42,295 nt of DNA from an uncultured Gammaproteobacteria bacterium (GTDB lineage Bacteria > Pseudomonadota > Gammaproteobacteria > Pseudomonadales > Porticoccaceae): the NCBI GenBank assembly GCA_913060555.1, contig CAJXRS010000009.1:1-42295 (forward strand). The letters are read 5' to 3'. Below, piece by piece: positions 1 through 11,993 of this stretch (positions are counted from its first letter, which is position 1; every line of letters begins with the position of its first letter). A program made the translations under genes and the position numbers. The notes beneath the pieces are model-generated. The model made no database searches, was not told where the DNA came from, and saw nothing but the letters and a program-made list of their open reading frames with translations.

Positions 1-45
1 GATCATGCCTAGTCTCGTGGGCTCGGAGATGTGTATAAGAGACAG
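1..45 (+). other. Illumina Nextera adapter and i7 index (artefact)
   Basis: Positions 12-45 match the Nextera read-2 transposase adapter, ending in the mosaic end with core AGATGTGTATAAGAGACAG. Positions 4-11 (CATGCCTA) match, from memory, the i7 index N706 as written in the adapter oligo, and positions 1-3 (GAT) match the end of the P7 primer. The block is therefore library construction DNA and not genome. It creates a false GTG start at position 31 whose first residues read MYKRQ, a known adapter-derived peptide. Genome sequence begins at about position 46. Confidence 0.97.
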
Positions 46-72
46 GACCTACAAGATCCGCCGGGAAGCCCC

Positions 73-1155
73 ATGATCTACGCCGAGATCACCGGATGGG
101 GGCGTTGTCTGCCGCCCGCCGTGCTCGCCAATCGCGACATCGAAACGATCATGGACACGTCCGATGAGTGGATCACCACGCGCAGCGGGATCCGCGAGCG
201 GCGCATCAGCCATGTGCCCAATGCCGCCCTCGGGGAGGTCGCGGCGTTGCGGGCCCTGGCCGCGGCCGGCGTGGACGCGCGCGACGTCGAACTGATCGCC
301 TATGCCACCACCACGCCGGACGAGGTGGTGCCCAACACCGGCTCCATCGTGCAGAACCGGATCGGCGCAGTGCATGCCGGGGTGCTGGATCTCAACGCCG
401 CCTGCAGCGGTTTTCTGTACGCCTTCAACATGGTCTCCGACATGATCCGCATGGGCAGCATCCGCACCGCCCTGGTGATCGGCTCGGAGCGGCTGAGCTC
501 GCTGATGAACTGGTCGCGGCGCGAATCCGCGATCCTGTTCGGCGATGGCGCCGGCGCCGTGGTGCTGCAGGCCTCGGCGCGCGAATCCGGCTTCTTCGCC
601 GGCAAGCTGGGCTGTGTGCCGGGCACCCGCGAGTTGCTGGCCATCCCCGATTTCGGCCTCGATGCCATCGCCCAGTTCCGTCCCCTGGACATCTCCATCG
701 ACTTCAGCGGCCCGGAGATCTTCAAGCATGCGGTCAAGGGCATGGGCGACGCCTGCGAGGCGGTGCTGGCGCAGAGCGATACCCGCCTCGATCAGCTCGA
801 TCTGATCATTCCCCATCAGGCCAACGTGCGCATCGTCGAGGCCGTGGTCAGACGCCTGGGCGCCGATATGGACAAGGTGGTGTTGACCCTCGCCAGGTAC
901 GCCAACACCTCGACCAGCACCATCCCCATCGCGCTGTGCGAGGCGCTGGAGGAGGGCCGGGTGCAGCCCGGCATGACCATTCTCTTCACGGCCTTCGGGG
1001 CCGGGCTGACCTGGGGCGCCAGTCTGCTCAAATGGGGCGACCGCACCAGTCCCTTGGGTCTGTCCGACGCCGAACTGCCGCCCTGTGAGCAGACCGGGCT
1101 GGAACTTGTCCAGGCGGCCATCGCGCGCCGCGCGCACCAGCAGCCGGCGTCTTGA
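73..1155 (+). CDS. 3-oxoacyl-ACP synthase III (FabH-like)
   Basis: This is a thiolase-fold ketoacyl synthase III, the family that condenses an acyl-CoA starter with malonyl-ACP to begin fatty-acid synthesis in the cytoplasm. Counting from the ATG at 73, the catalytic triad is visible: Cys111 in NAACSGF, His248 in IIPHQAN and Asn278 in RYANTSTS. The N-terminal DTSDEWITTRSGIRER block and the GDGAGAVVL loop are also typical. At 360 residues it is longer than the usual FabH of about 317, with a C-terminal tail of roughly 35 residues. The frame stays open into the adapter, but that part is artificial; the start at 73 matches the family N terminus, although no clear ribosome site precedes it. It lies just upstream of dnaE, not in a plsX-fabD cluster, so it may be a second synthase and not the housekeeping FabH. 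Confidence 0.88.
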   Translation: MIYAEITGWGRCLPPAVLANRDIETIMDTSDEWITTRSGIRERRISHVPNAALGEVAALRALAAAGVDARDVELIAYATTTPDEVVPNTGSIVQNRIGAVHAGVLDLNAACSGFLYAFNMVSDMIRMGSIRTALVIGSERLSSLMNWSRRESAILFGDGAGAVVLQASARESGFFAGKLGCVPGTRELLAIPDFGLDAIAQFRPLDISIDFSGPEIFKHAVKGMGDACEAVLAQSDTRLDQLDLIIPHQANVRIVEAVVRRLGADMDKVVLTLARYANTSTSTIPIALCEALEEGRVQPGMTILFTAFGAGLTWGASLLKWGDRTSPLGLSDAELPPCEQTGLELVQAAIARRAHQQPAS

Positions 1156-1160
1156 AGCGG

Positions 1161-4682
<3,522 letters not shown>

Positions 4683-4721
4683 GTCGGCGCGCCGACGACG
4701 CCCCGACGACCGGACCTCTTG

Positions 4722-5672
4722 ATGAATCTCGATTATCTCGATTTCGAACAGCCCATCGCCGAACTGGAAGCCAAGATTGCCGAGCTGCAGACGGTCAGCG
4801 ATGACAACGCGCTCAATATCGCCGAGGAGATCGCCACCCTGCGCGAAAAGTCGCGCAAGCTGACCGCCAGTATCTACAGCGACCTGACGTCCTGGCAGGT
4901 CGTGCAGATCGCGCGCCATCCGCTGCGACCCTACGCCAGCGACTACATCCCGCGGCTGTTCAGCGAATTCGACGAACTCCACGGCGACCGTCAGTTCGGC
5001 GACGATCCGGCGATCATCGGCGGTGTGGCCCGGCTCGACGACCGCCCGGTGGTGGTGATCGCCGAGGAAAAGGGCCGCGGCATCAGCGACAAGGTCCGCC
5101 GCAACTTCGGCATGCCCAAACCCGAGGGCTACCGCAAGGCGCTGCGCCTGATGGAGCTGGCCGAGCGCTTCTCGATGCCGGTGCTGACCCTGATCGACAC
5201 CCCGGGCGCCTACCCCGGGATCGACTCGGAGGAGCGCGGCATCAGCCAGGCGATCGCCCGGAATCTGGCGGTGATGTCGCGCCTGCGCACGCCCATCATC
5301 TGCACCGTGATCGGCGAGGGCAGCTCCGGTGGCGCCATTGCCATCGGCGTCGGCGACTGGTTGAACATGCTGCAGTACTCGACCTATTTCGTCATCTCTC
5401 CCGAGGGCTGCGCCAATATCATCTGGAAGACGGTGGAGAAAGCGCCGCTGGCGGCCGAGGCCATGGGGGTGACCTCCCAGGTGCTGGAAGAGCTCGGCAT
5501 CGTCGATGAAACCATCCCCGAGCCCCTGGGCGGCGCCCACCGCGATCTCGACGCCATGGCCGCGACCCTGCGCACCCGGCTCGCCGAGCAGCTGGCGCGG
5601 CTCGACGCCGAGCCGCTCGACCAGTTGCTGGACAAGCGCTTCCAGCGGCTGATGTCCTACGGCAACGGCTGA
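4722..5672 (+). CDS. accA: Acetyl-CoA carboxylase carboxyltransferase, alpha subunit
   Basis: AccA forms, with AccD, the carboxyltransferase that moves CO2 from biotin-BCCP to acetyl-CoA to make malonyl-CoA. The protein has 316 residues against about 319 in E. coli. The N terminus [19 protein letters not shown] is close to the family consensus, which supports the ATG at 4722 over the TTG at 4719. The crotonase-fold core shows [17 protein letters not shown] and [15 protein letters not shown]. The gene lies 39 bp after dnaE and 12 bp before tilS, so it is probably co-transcribed with both. The acyl-chain synthase at 73-1155 would consume malonyl-ACP derived from this enzyme's product. Confidence 0.97.
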   Translation: MNLDYLDFEQPIAELEAKIAELQTVSDDNALNIAEEIATLREKSRKLTASIYSDLTSWQVVQIARHPLRPYASDYIPRLFSEFDELHGDRQFGDDPAIIGGVARLDDRPVVVIAEEKGRGISDKVRRNFGMPKPEGYRKALRLMELAERFSMPVLTLIDTPGAYPGIDSEERGISQAIARNLAVMSRLRTPIICTVIGEGSSGGAIAIGVGDWLNMLQYSTYFVISPEGCANIIWKTVEKAPLAAEAMGVTSQVLEELGIVDETIPEPLGGAHRDLDAMAATLRTRLAEQLARLDAEPLDQLLDKRFQRLMSYGNG

Positions 5673-5684
5673 CGCCGAGGATTC

Positions 5685-7007
5685 ATGGTCAGCGCCGACG
5701 CCGAGCTGAGCGCCGCCCTGCCGGCGCCGCCGGCGCCGCCGGCGGGGCGCATCCTGATCGGCTACAGCGGCGGCCTGGATTCCCATGTGCTCCTCCACCT
5801 CGCGCGGCGGCGCTATGGCGCCGGCGCCGTGACCGCATTGCATGTTCATCACGGCCTGTCTCCCAACGCGGATCAGTGGCAGCGCCATTGCCTCGCGGTC
5901 TGCACGGATCTCGGGGTGCGCTGCCACGCCGAACGGGTGGCGGTGGGCGCCGGCCGCGGCGGCCCCGAGGCGCGCGCGCGGGCGGCGCGCTACGGCGTCT
6001 TCCGGCGGCTGCTGGGCGCCGACGATCTGCTTCTGCTGGCGCATCACGCCGATGATCAGGCCGAGACCCTGCTCTACCGGCTGCTGCGCGACGGCGTGCC
6101 AGCCGGCATGCCGGAGCGCCGAGCCCTGGGCGCCGGGTGGCTGGCGCGGCCGCTGCTGCCTTTCCCGCGGGCCAGACTGCACGGCTACGCCCTGGCCCGG
6201 GGGCTGGAGTGGATCGAGGACGAGAGCAACGCCGCTTTGCACGCGGATCGCAACTATCTGCGCCACTTGGTGCTGCCCGCGTTCGCCGGGCGCTGGCCGG
6301 ATGCCGTGGCGCGCCTGGGGTGTGCGGCGGCACGCGGCGCCGTTGCCGGGCGCCTGCAGCGCGACCTGGCCGCGATGGATCTCACGGCGGCCGACGAGCG
6401 TTCCGAACGCGTGGGCTGGAGCCTCGACCTCGCGCCACTGCTGGCCCTGCCCGGCCATCGCCGCGATAACCTGTTGCGTCACTGGTTGCCGGCGCCCGAT
6501 GCCCCAGAACCCGGGGCGCGGGCGCTCGCCAGCCTGGCCGCCCAGCTGGATGCCGCTGCCGACGCCGAGCCCCTGGTGACTTGGCCGGGCGGCCAGTGGC
6601 GGCGCTTTCGCGGTCGGCTGTACCTGCTGCCCGCGGGTTGGGGGAGGGCGCCGGACGCGCAGCGCGGCCCCTGGCCCTGGACGCCGGGTGCGCCGCTGCG
6701 GCTGCCGGACGGCGCCGCGCTCGCTGCCCGGACCGCAACCGGCCGCGGGGTGCGCGGCGGAGGCGGGTTCCTGGTGCGCTATCGCCGCGGCGGTGAGCGG
6801 CTGCGGCCCCTGGGCCGCGCGGCGTCCAATACGCTGAAGAAGATTCTCCACGAGCAGGGCCTGGAGCCCTGGTTGCGCGACCGGGTGCCCCTGATCGAGC
6901 GGGATGGCCGGTTGGTCGCCGTGGGTGACCTGTTGGTCTGTGCCGAGGCTGCCGCCGGGCCGGGCGAGGCCGGCTGGCTGCCGGAGTGGCGCTGCCCAGT
7001 GCGCTGA
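5685..7007 (+). CDS. tilS: tRNA(Ile)-lysidine synthetase
   Basis: TilS attaches lysine to C34 of the CAU-anticodon tRNA-Ile so that it reads AUA. The PP-loop ATP-binding motif SGGLDS is at residues 28-33. It is followed by HVHHGLS, the conserved LLLAHHADDQAETLLYRLLRDG block and a RNYLRH motif. The C-terminal TilS domain ends with a region containing RPLGRAASNTLKKILHEQGLEPWLRDRVPLI, as in the family. Length is 440 residues, close to the usual 430. It starts 12 bp after accA. The accA-tilS neighbourhood matches many gammaproteobacterial genomes. The sequence is very rich in Ala, Arg and Gly, which follows from the high GC content. Confidence 0.95.
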   Translation: MVSADAELSAALPAPPAPPAGRILIGYSGGLDSHVLLHLARRRYGAGAVTALHVHHGLSPNADQWQRHCLAVCTDLGVRCHAERVAVGAGRGGPEARARAARYGVFRRLLGADDLLLLAHHADDQAETLLYRLLRDGVPAGMPERRALGAGWLARPLLPFPRARLHGYALARGLEWIEDESNAALHADRNYLRHLVLPAFAGRWPDAVARLGCAAARGAVAGRLQRDLAAMDLTAADERSERVGWSLDLAPLLALPGHRRDNLLRHWLPAPDAPEPGARALASLAAQLDAAADAEPLVTWPGGQWRRFRGRLYLLPAGWGRAPDAQRGPWPWTPGAPLRLPDGAALAARTATGRGVRGGGGFLVRYRRGGERLRPLGRAASNTLKKILHEQGLEPWLRDRVPLIERDGRLVAVGDLLVCAEAAAGPGEAGWLPEWRCPVR

Positions 7008-7068
7008 ACGGCACAGTTTTCACAATAACAGTAAATTAGCGCTGGAAATTCACGACGAATTGCAGATA

Positions 7069-7337
7069 CTAGTGGGCCACGCGGCTAATAAGGTAACGCT
7101 CAGCCGTCGCACAAGCGTTGTGGGCAAGGCGCGCGAGTGCAGGACTGGCTTTGCCAATTCAAGCGAGCGGAACGCAGCCCACGGCGCTTGCGCGGCGGCC
7201 CTCCGGGAGCCACTGTGCTGGCGCGACTCGGCGTTGCGTTTCTTGGCAAGGGAACAACCATTCCCTGCGAAACGCGCCTTGATTCGCACCAGCACAGTGG
7301 CTCTGAGTGTTACCTTATTAGCCGCGTGGCCCACTAG
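7069..7337. repeat. MITE-like element with terminal inverted repeats
   Basis: A 269-bp non-coding element fills the gap between tilS and the endopeptidase gene. Its ends, 7069-7103 and 7303-7337, are 35-bp inverted repeats that differ at one position; each outer end is CTAG. Inside, 7209-7254 and 7261-7301 form a second, imperfect inverted repeat starting GCCACTGTGCTGG. A second copy begins at 42217. No transposase is encoded, so if mobile it would depend on an enzyme elsewhere. The CTAG at both ends could be a target duplication or part of the repeat. Confidence 0.85.
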
Positions 7338-7395
7338 GCGCAGCCATGCGACTCCCGGGTCACCGGCCTCGAGAGCCCAACAAGAGGGGGAACCG

Positions 7396-8262
7396 ATGCA
7401 TATCCGAGTAATGCGAAGCCGATTTGTCGGGCTGTGGATGGGGCTGTTGATGGCACTCTGTCTGAGCGCGGCCCTGGTGCCGGCAGCCGCTCAGGCCCTG
7501 GGGCCGGAGGTGCGCTCCCATTCGGCCCTGGTGGTGCGCGCCGACACCGGCGAGGTGCTGTACAGCAAGAATGCGGAACAGGCGGTGCCCATCGCCTCCA
7601 TCACCAAGCTGATGACTGCGATGGTGGTGATCGATGCCAAGCAGCCCCTCGACGAACAGCTGCAGATCACCAACGCCGAGATCGATCGCCTGCGGGGTAC
7701 CAGCTCGCGGCTTGCCGTGGGCACCAGGCTGAGCCGCCGCCAGGCGCTGCTGCTGGCGCTGATGTCCTCGGAGAACCGGGCCGCGGCGGCATTGTTGCGC
7801 AGCTATCCGGGCGGCAAGGCGGCCGGAGTCACGGCGATGAACCGCAAGGCACGCGCCCTGGGCATGACCCACAGCCATTTCGTCGAGGCCACCGGGCTGT
7901 CCGGCGACAACCGATCGACCCCGGGCGATCTGGTGCGCCTGGTGCAGGCGGCGAGCGGCTATACCCTGATCCGCGACTATTCGACCCGCGAGGAATTCAC
8001 CATCATGGTGGGCCGCTACCCCACCCGTTACCGCAATACCAATCCGCTGGTACGCAATCCCGCCTGGGACATCGATATCACCAAGACCGGTTACCTGAAC
8101 GAGGCCGGCCGGTGCCTGGTGATGAAGGCCAGGATCACAGATACCCCGGTGGTCCTGGTGCTGATGAACTCCTGGGGCACCCTGACCCGGGTCGGCGACG
8201 CCAACCGGGTGCGCCGCTGGCTGGAGGCCGGACATCTCGGTCAGGCGACCGCCCGGCGCTGA
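7396..8262 (+). CDS. pbpG: D-alanyl-D-alanine endopeptidase (PBP7, peptidase S11)
   Basis: This is a periplasmic low-molecular-weight penicillin-binding protein that cuts D-Ala-mDAP cross-links in peptidoglycan. The 288-residue protein begins with a signal peptide (FVGLWMGLLMALCLSAALVP, cleavage near AAAQA). The active-site motifs are SITK at 68-71, SEN at 125-127 and KTG at 230-232. The ATG at 7396 is chosen because a purine-rich site (AGAGGGGGA) lies just upstream and the signal peptide follows directly; a longer open frame upstream runs through the repeat element and tilS and is not credible. The repeat element separates it from tilS, so its promoter must lie in or just after the element. 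Confidence 0.92.
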   Translation: MHIRVMRSRFVGLWMGLLMALCLSAALVPAAAQALGPEVRSHSALVVRADTGEVLYSKNAEQAVPIASITKLMTAMVVIDAKQPLDEQLQITNAEIDRLRGTSSRLAVGTRLSRRQALLLALMSSENRAAAALLRSYPGGKAAGVTAMNRKARALGMTHSHFVEATGLSGDNRSTPGDLVRLVQAASGYTLIRDYSTREEFTIMVGRYPTRYRNTNPLVRNPAWDIDITKTGYLNEAGRCLVMKARITDTPVVLVLMNSWGTLTRVGDANRVRRWLEAGHLGQATARR

Positions 8263-8413
8263 TCGCGATCCTCCGGGCCGGTGCCGAGGCCGCTGGAGCT
8301 GGACATGAGGCCCCGGCAGCGCCGGGCGCAGGGAGATCCGGGGGCCGGGTTGCCAGACCCTCAGGCGGCTGGAATCCGCCAGTGGTTTGCCACTCGATTT
8401 GGTGAAGACCCAC

Positions 8414-8452
8414 AAAAATTGACGATTCCCCGCCACCATTGAGCGCTGGCGG
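8414..8452 (-). terminator. Possible terminator of the MarR gene
   Basis: Just past the MarR stop, reading the minus strand, a hairpin with the 6-bp stem CCGCCA/TGGCGG (8430-8435 with 8447-8452) is followed about 11 bases later by a run of five T. The T run is too far from the stem for a classical terminator, so this is tentative. Confidence 0.3.
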
Positions 8453-8459
8453 CGCGTTG

Positions 8460-8957
8460 TTATTGTTCGCGGCCAGCGAGCATACGCAGGAACAGCTCAT
8501 TGAGGTCACCGAGGGCTTCGGCCAGAAGCTGCCGCTCTGGCTCCGACAAACCGGCAACCAGTTCCTCGACCTTTTCCTCCCGCAGGCGCCGCATCCGCGT
8601 GGCCTCCTGCCGGCCCAGGGCGGTGACCCGAATCAGCCCGCACCGGCGATCCTGGGGGCTTGTCTCCCTGCTCGCCAGTCCGCGCTCGATCATCACCGCC
8701 ACCTGCCGGGTTACCGTGGAGGAATCCAGGTGCAGGCGTGCGGCGATGCGACCGATATGCTGGGGACCGTCTTCCATGAGCAGGAGTAACATCAGGTAAT
8801 GGGCCCGCTCCAGCGGGTAGCGGTGATGGCGCTGCAGTGCCTCCAGCCAGCGCACCAGAAAGGTCAGTTCCTGCTCCAGTCCTGAGCGGGCGCCCCCCGT
8901 GGTCGCTGCCTCTTGCGGGTGCCGTGCCGGCGCCCGCTTGCGATCGTTACTCGGCAT
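8460..8957 (-). CDS. MarR-family transcriptional regulator
   Basis: This 165-residue protein has the MarR winged-helix layout: an N-terminal dimer helix (LEQELTFLVRWLEALQRHHRYPLERAHYL), then a helix-turn-helix around HIGRIAARLHLDSSTVTRQV (about residues 76-95), the wing TSPQDRRCGLIRVTALG with the conserved Asp-Arg, and a C-terminal dimer helix. It is transcribed away from the EmrB/EmrA/Usp genes across a 214-bp gap, the usual arrangement for a local repressor that is released by a drug or phenolic ligand. The ligand is unknown. In E. coli the equivalent regulator EmrR lies in the same direction as emrAB; here it is divergent. Confidence 0.9.
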   Translation of the reverse strand: MPSNDRKRAPARHPQEAATTGGARSGLEQELTFLVRWLEALQRHHRYPLERAHYLMLLLLMEDGPQHIGRIAARLHLDSSTVTRQVAVMIERGLASRETSPQDRRCGLIRVTALGRQEATRMRRLREEKVEELVAGLSEPERQLLAEALGDLNELFLRMLAGREQ

Positions 8958-9130
8958 TAGTCCATCCGCTCCAGTGGCGGCCTCCCGCCGCCCGTGGAAA
9001 CCGCTATTTTACAAAGAGCCGGATCATTCAGCACCGGATTCCGAGCAGGTACCTGCTTCACAGCGGCCGCCTTTTACCGCTATCGACGGCATCGCGGCCA
9101 AGCCCGTGTGTACGGCGTGGGATAAACGTG

Positions 9131-9143
9131 CATAATACACACT
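9131..9143 (+). promoter_or_regulatory. Candidate -10 and operator upstream of emrB
   Basis: The hexamer CATAAT at 9131-9136 resembles a -10 box and lies 36 bp before the emrB-like start. It is part of the imperfect palindrome GTGCATAATACAC (9129-9141), which could be a MarR operator. A GTGTGT stretch at 9106-9111 pairs loosely with ACACAC at 9138-9143. No convincing -35 box was found. Confidence 0.35.
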
Positions 9144-9171
9144 TTTCCCGCAAAACGCTGCCAGGAGTTCC

Positions 9172-10743
9172 ATGACCCAGGTGGAAATCTTGTTCGAGCG
9201 ATACGGCCCCAGGTACAAATGGCTCGTTACCCTCACGGTGCTGCTGGGACTGATGGCGCTGGGCATGTCCATCACCATCGTCAATGTCGCCACCCCCTAT
9301 ATAAAGGGCACCTTTGGCATGAGTGCCGACCAGGTGCAGTGGTTGGCCACCGGCTTCCTGGCGGCTACCACCGTGGCCCTTCTGGTGGCGCCCTGGCTGG
9401 TGAGCGCTTTTGGCCAGCGTGCGACTTACATCGGTTTGCTGTCGGTCTTCGTCGGCGCCTCCGTCCTGGGCGGGCTGGCCACGGGCATGGCGGCCATCAT
9501 CGCCGCCCGCATCATCCAGGGCGCCATGACCGGGCTGGTACGCCCGGTTGCGCTGGAAGCCCTGTTCTCCGTCTACCCCCCCGATCAGCGGGGCATGGCC
9601 ACGGCCATTTTTGGGATGAGCCTGGGCCTGCCGCTGACACTCGCCACCGTCGTCGGCGGCTGGCTGGTGGACACCTACAACTGGCGCTATGTGTTCTTTA
9701 TCGTGCCCCCGGTATGCATCGCGGCAATCATCATGGGCTATTTTTTTCTGCCGCCGCGGGAGGACAGCGGTCCCCGGCCGCCCTTCGACTGGATGGGGGC
9801 AATCTCGCTGTTCGCGGCCATCTTTGCCCTGCTGGCGGCGCTGTCCAACGGCCAACGCTGGGGCTGGCACAGCGACGGCGTGGCCGGTCTCATCGCCACA
9901 TTCCTCGCCCTTGGGGCAGTCTTTATCGGCTGGGAAAAGCGCATCGCCAAACCACTGCTGGACTTGGCGATCTTTGCCAACAGGGGTTTTCTGATGGGAT
10001 CGATCGCCCTGTTTCTGTTCGGCGCGGCCTTTTACGGCATCATGTACCTGCTGCCGCAGTTCGTGCAGACCATCCTCGATTACGGCCCGGTTACCGCCGG
10101 CGAACTGTTCGTACCCTCGACACTGGTACTGGCCGTGCTGGTGCCGCTGGTGGGCAAGCTCAGCGATCGCTGGCCGCCCCATTACTTGACCCTGCCCGGC
10201 CTGGGTTTCGCGGTGTTCGCCGTCTACCGCATGGCCCATGTAGATTGGCATACCTCTTTCGCCTCGCTGGCCCTGTCGATGATGCTGCTGAGCGCCGGCA
10301 TGGCGTCTTTTCCCCCGCCCACGCTGGCTCGTTCCATTGCCTGCCTGCCGCCCCGATTGATCGGTTACGGCTCGGGGGCCATCAATTTCGCCTTGCAGTT
10401 GGGCGGGGCCTTCGGCACCGCCTCCCTGGTAACCTTTATGGATCGCCGCACGCTGTTTCACAGCGACAGCCTGACGGCGCAGCTCAATGCCGGCAATGCG
10501 GTCGCGGTACACAGCCTGGACCAGCTGCAGGCGGCACTCGCCCGCGCCGGCACGCCGGTACTCTACCAGCAGCCGGGCGCCAGTCACTTGCTGGGGCAAA
10601 TGGATCAACTGTGGGCGAGAACCTTTGCCTACCAGGACGGCTTCTGGGTGGTGGCAGTCGGTCTCTTGCTTCTCACGGTCCCCGCCTGGCTCCTCAGCCG
10701 CTGGGCCGGCTGGTCCGGCGCCAGTTCGCCACAGCAGAGCTGA
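9172..10743 (+). CDS. EmrB/QacA-type multidrug MFS transporter (DHA2)
   Basis: This is an inner-membrane proton antiporter of the DHA2 drug family. The 523-residue chain is strongly hydrophobic with about 14 membrane segments, the DHA2 number. It starts with a short cytoplasmic tail, and the first helix is in KWLVTLTVLLGLMALGMSIT, followed by IVNVATPYI and a motif-C-like segment LGLPLTLATVVGGWLVD near residue 150. A CCAGGAG ribosome site is five bases before the ATG. An EmrA-like periplasmic adaptor follows after 45 bp, so the two should form a tripartite pump with a TolC-type channel encoded elsewhere. The divergent MarR gene is the likely regulator. The order emrB then emrA is the reverse of E. 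coli. Confidence 0.92.
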   Translation: MTQVEILFERYGPRYKWLVTLTVLLGLMALGMSITIVNVATPYIKGTFGMSADQVQWLATGFLAATTVALLVAPWLVSAFGQRATYIGLLSVFVGASVLGGLATGMAAIIAARIIQGAMTGLVRPVALEALFSVYPPDQRGMATAIFGMSLGLPLTLATVVGGWLVDTYNWRYVFFIVPPVCIAAIIMGYFFLPPREDSGPRPPFDWMGAISLFAAIFALLAALSNGQRWGWHSDGVAGLIATFLALGAVFIGWEKRIAKPLLDLAIFANRGFLMGSIALFLFGAAFYGIMYLLPQFVQTILDYGPVTAGELFVPSTLVLAVLVPLVGKLSDRWPPHYLTLPGLGFAVFAVYRMAHVDWHTSFASLALSMMLLSAGMASFPPPTLARSIACLPPRLIGYGSGAINFALQLGGAFGTASLVTFMDRRTLFHSDSLTAQLNAGNAVAVHSLDQLQAALARAGTPVLYQQPGASHLLGQMDQLWARTFAYQDGFWVVAVGLLLLTVPAWLLSRWAGWSGASSPQQS

Positions 10744-10788
10744 TTGACGCGGAAATCAACCAATAACTCTACGGAAATCTGGATAACC

Positions 10789-11976
10789 ATGGCAGACACG
10801 CCGTCAAGCGCCGACAACCAGGGCGTCTACCCGCAGCGGGCCTCCCGTGCCCGGAACTGGTTCAACAGGCTCAAGCTCGGTGGCGCCGTCATCGTGGTCT
10901 TGGCGCTGATAGTCGGGATCGGCCGCTGGCTCTATCACCAACACACCCATGTGAGCGCCGACGATGCCCGGGTGGTTTCCAACGAAATCACGGTCAGCAG
11001 CCGCCTGGCCGGCCGCATCACCGGCTTTTCCCTCGCCATGGGCGACCGGCTGGCCGAAGGCGACACAGTGGCGCATCTGTACAAGAAGCCCGACGAACTG
11101 ATGCTGGAAAAGCTCCAGGCCAAGGTCAAGGGTGGCGAAGCACAGCTCGCCTTCGAACGCCAGCAGCTGGATCTGGCGACCCGGCAACTGGCCGGCGGCA
11201 TCGAGGGAACCTCTGGTCGGCTGCAGGCCGACCTGGCCGCGGCCGATGCCGCCAGGGCAACCATGCAAAAAGCCCGAAAGACCTGGGAGCGCTCCCAACG
11301 CCTCTTTGCAAGCGGCACCGTCTCGCCCCAGAAAAAGGAAGATGATTACTACACCTACCAGGCCGCGAAAGCGGAGTACGAGCGTGCCCGGTACCAGGTA
11401 GCCGTCGATCGCAGCAACCTCGGCAACGCCCGGGCCGGGATGCTGGATGGCCCTGATATGACGGTACCCAACCCCGACCTGCTCCGCGCGCAGCTGGCGG
11501 TAACCCGGCAAAACCTGGCCCAGGACAAGGCCGACCTCAAGCGCCAGCAAGTCCAGGTCGAGGACAGCACGGTGCTCAGCCCCATTGACGGCGTGGTGGA
11601 CAAGACCTTCGTTGAACAGGGCGAATACGTTTCGCCCGGGCAGCCACTGATCATGATGCACGCCCCTCACAATGTCTGGGTCCAGGCCAGAATCAAGGAG
11701 ACGGAGGTGGGGAAATTAAAGCCGGGGCAGCAGGTGGCCATCGCCGTCGACGCCTACCCGGACCTGCACTTCAGCGGTCATGTGGAGATGATCGGCCATG
11801 CCGCCACCAGCGAGTTCGCACTGCTTCCCAACCCCAACCCGTCGGGGAATTTCACCAAGATCACCCAGCGCATTCCGGTGCGGATTCTTATCGACAAGGG
11901 CCCTCGCGAGCAGCTCAGCCCGGGTATGATGGTGGTAGTCGACATCGACATCAGCGGTGACAATGCCGGCCACTGA
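10789..11976 (+). CDS. EmrA/HlyD-family membrane fusion protein
   Basis: This is the periplasmic adaptor for the pump encoded just upstream. The 395-residue protein has a short basic cytoplasmic segment, one membrane anchor (LGGAVIVVLALIVGIGRWLY, about residues 30-50), a first lipoyl half domain (VSSRLAGRITGFSLAMGDRLAEGD), a long coiled coil (about residues 100-260), the second lipoyl half (VLSPIDGVVDKTFVEQGEYV) and a beta-barrel region (VWVQARIKETEVGKLKPGQQV). The ATG at 10789 is preferred; an in-frame TTG at 10744 would add 15 residues without family support. A stress-protein gene follows after 17 bp and is probably co-transcribed. Confidence 0.92.
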   Translation: MADTPSSADNQGVYPQRASRARNWFNRLKLGGAVIVVLALIVGIGRWLYHQHTHVSADDARVVSNEITVSSRLAGRITGFSLAMGDRLAEGDTVAHLYKKPDELMLEKLQAKVKGGEAQLAFERQQLDLATRQLAGGIEGTSGRLQADLAAADAARATMQKARKTWERSQRLFASGTVSPQKKEDDYYTYQAAKAEYERARYQVAVDRSNLGNARAGMLDGPDMTVPNPDLLRAQLAVTRQNLAQDKADLKRQQVQVEDSTVLSPIDGVVDKTFVEQGEYVSPGQPLIMMHAPHNVWVQARIKETEVGKLKPGQQVAIAVDAYPDLHFSGHVEMIGHAATSEFALLPNPNPSGNFTKITQRIPVRILIDKGPREQLSPGMMVVVDIDISGDNAGH

Positions 11977-11993
11977 CCGGGGAGCCAATCACC

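Noticed and set aside
31-72. GTG start at 31 for the ketoacyl synthase
   Set aside because: The codons from 31 to 45 are adapter sequence; the family N terminus begins at the ATG at 73.
7050-7334. Open frames through the MITE-like element on both strands
   Set aside because: They follow the palindrome, have no domain and no ribosome site; the element is better read as non-coding.
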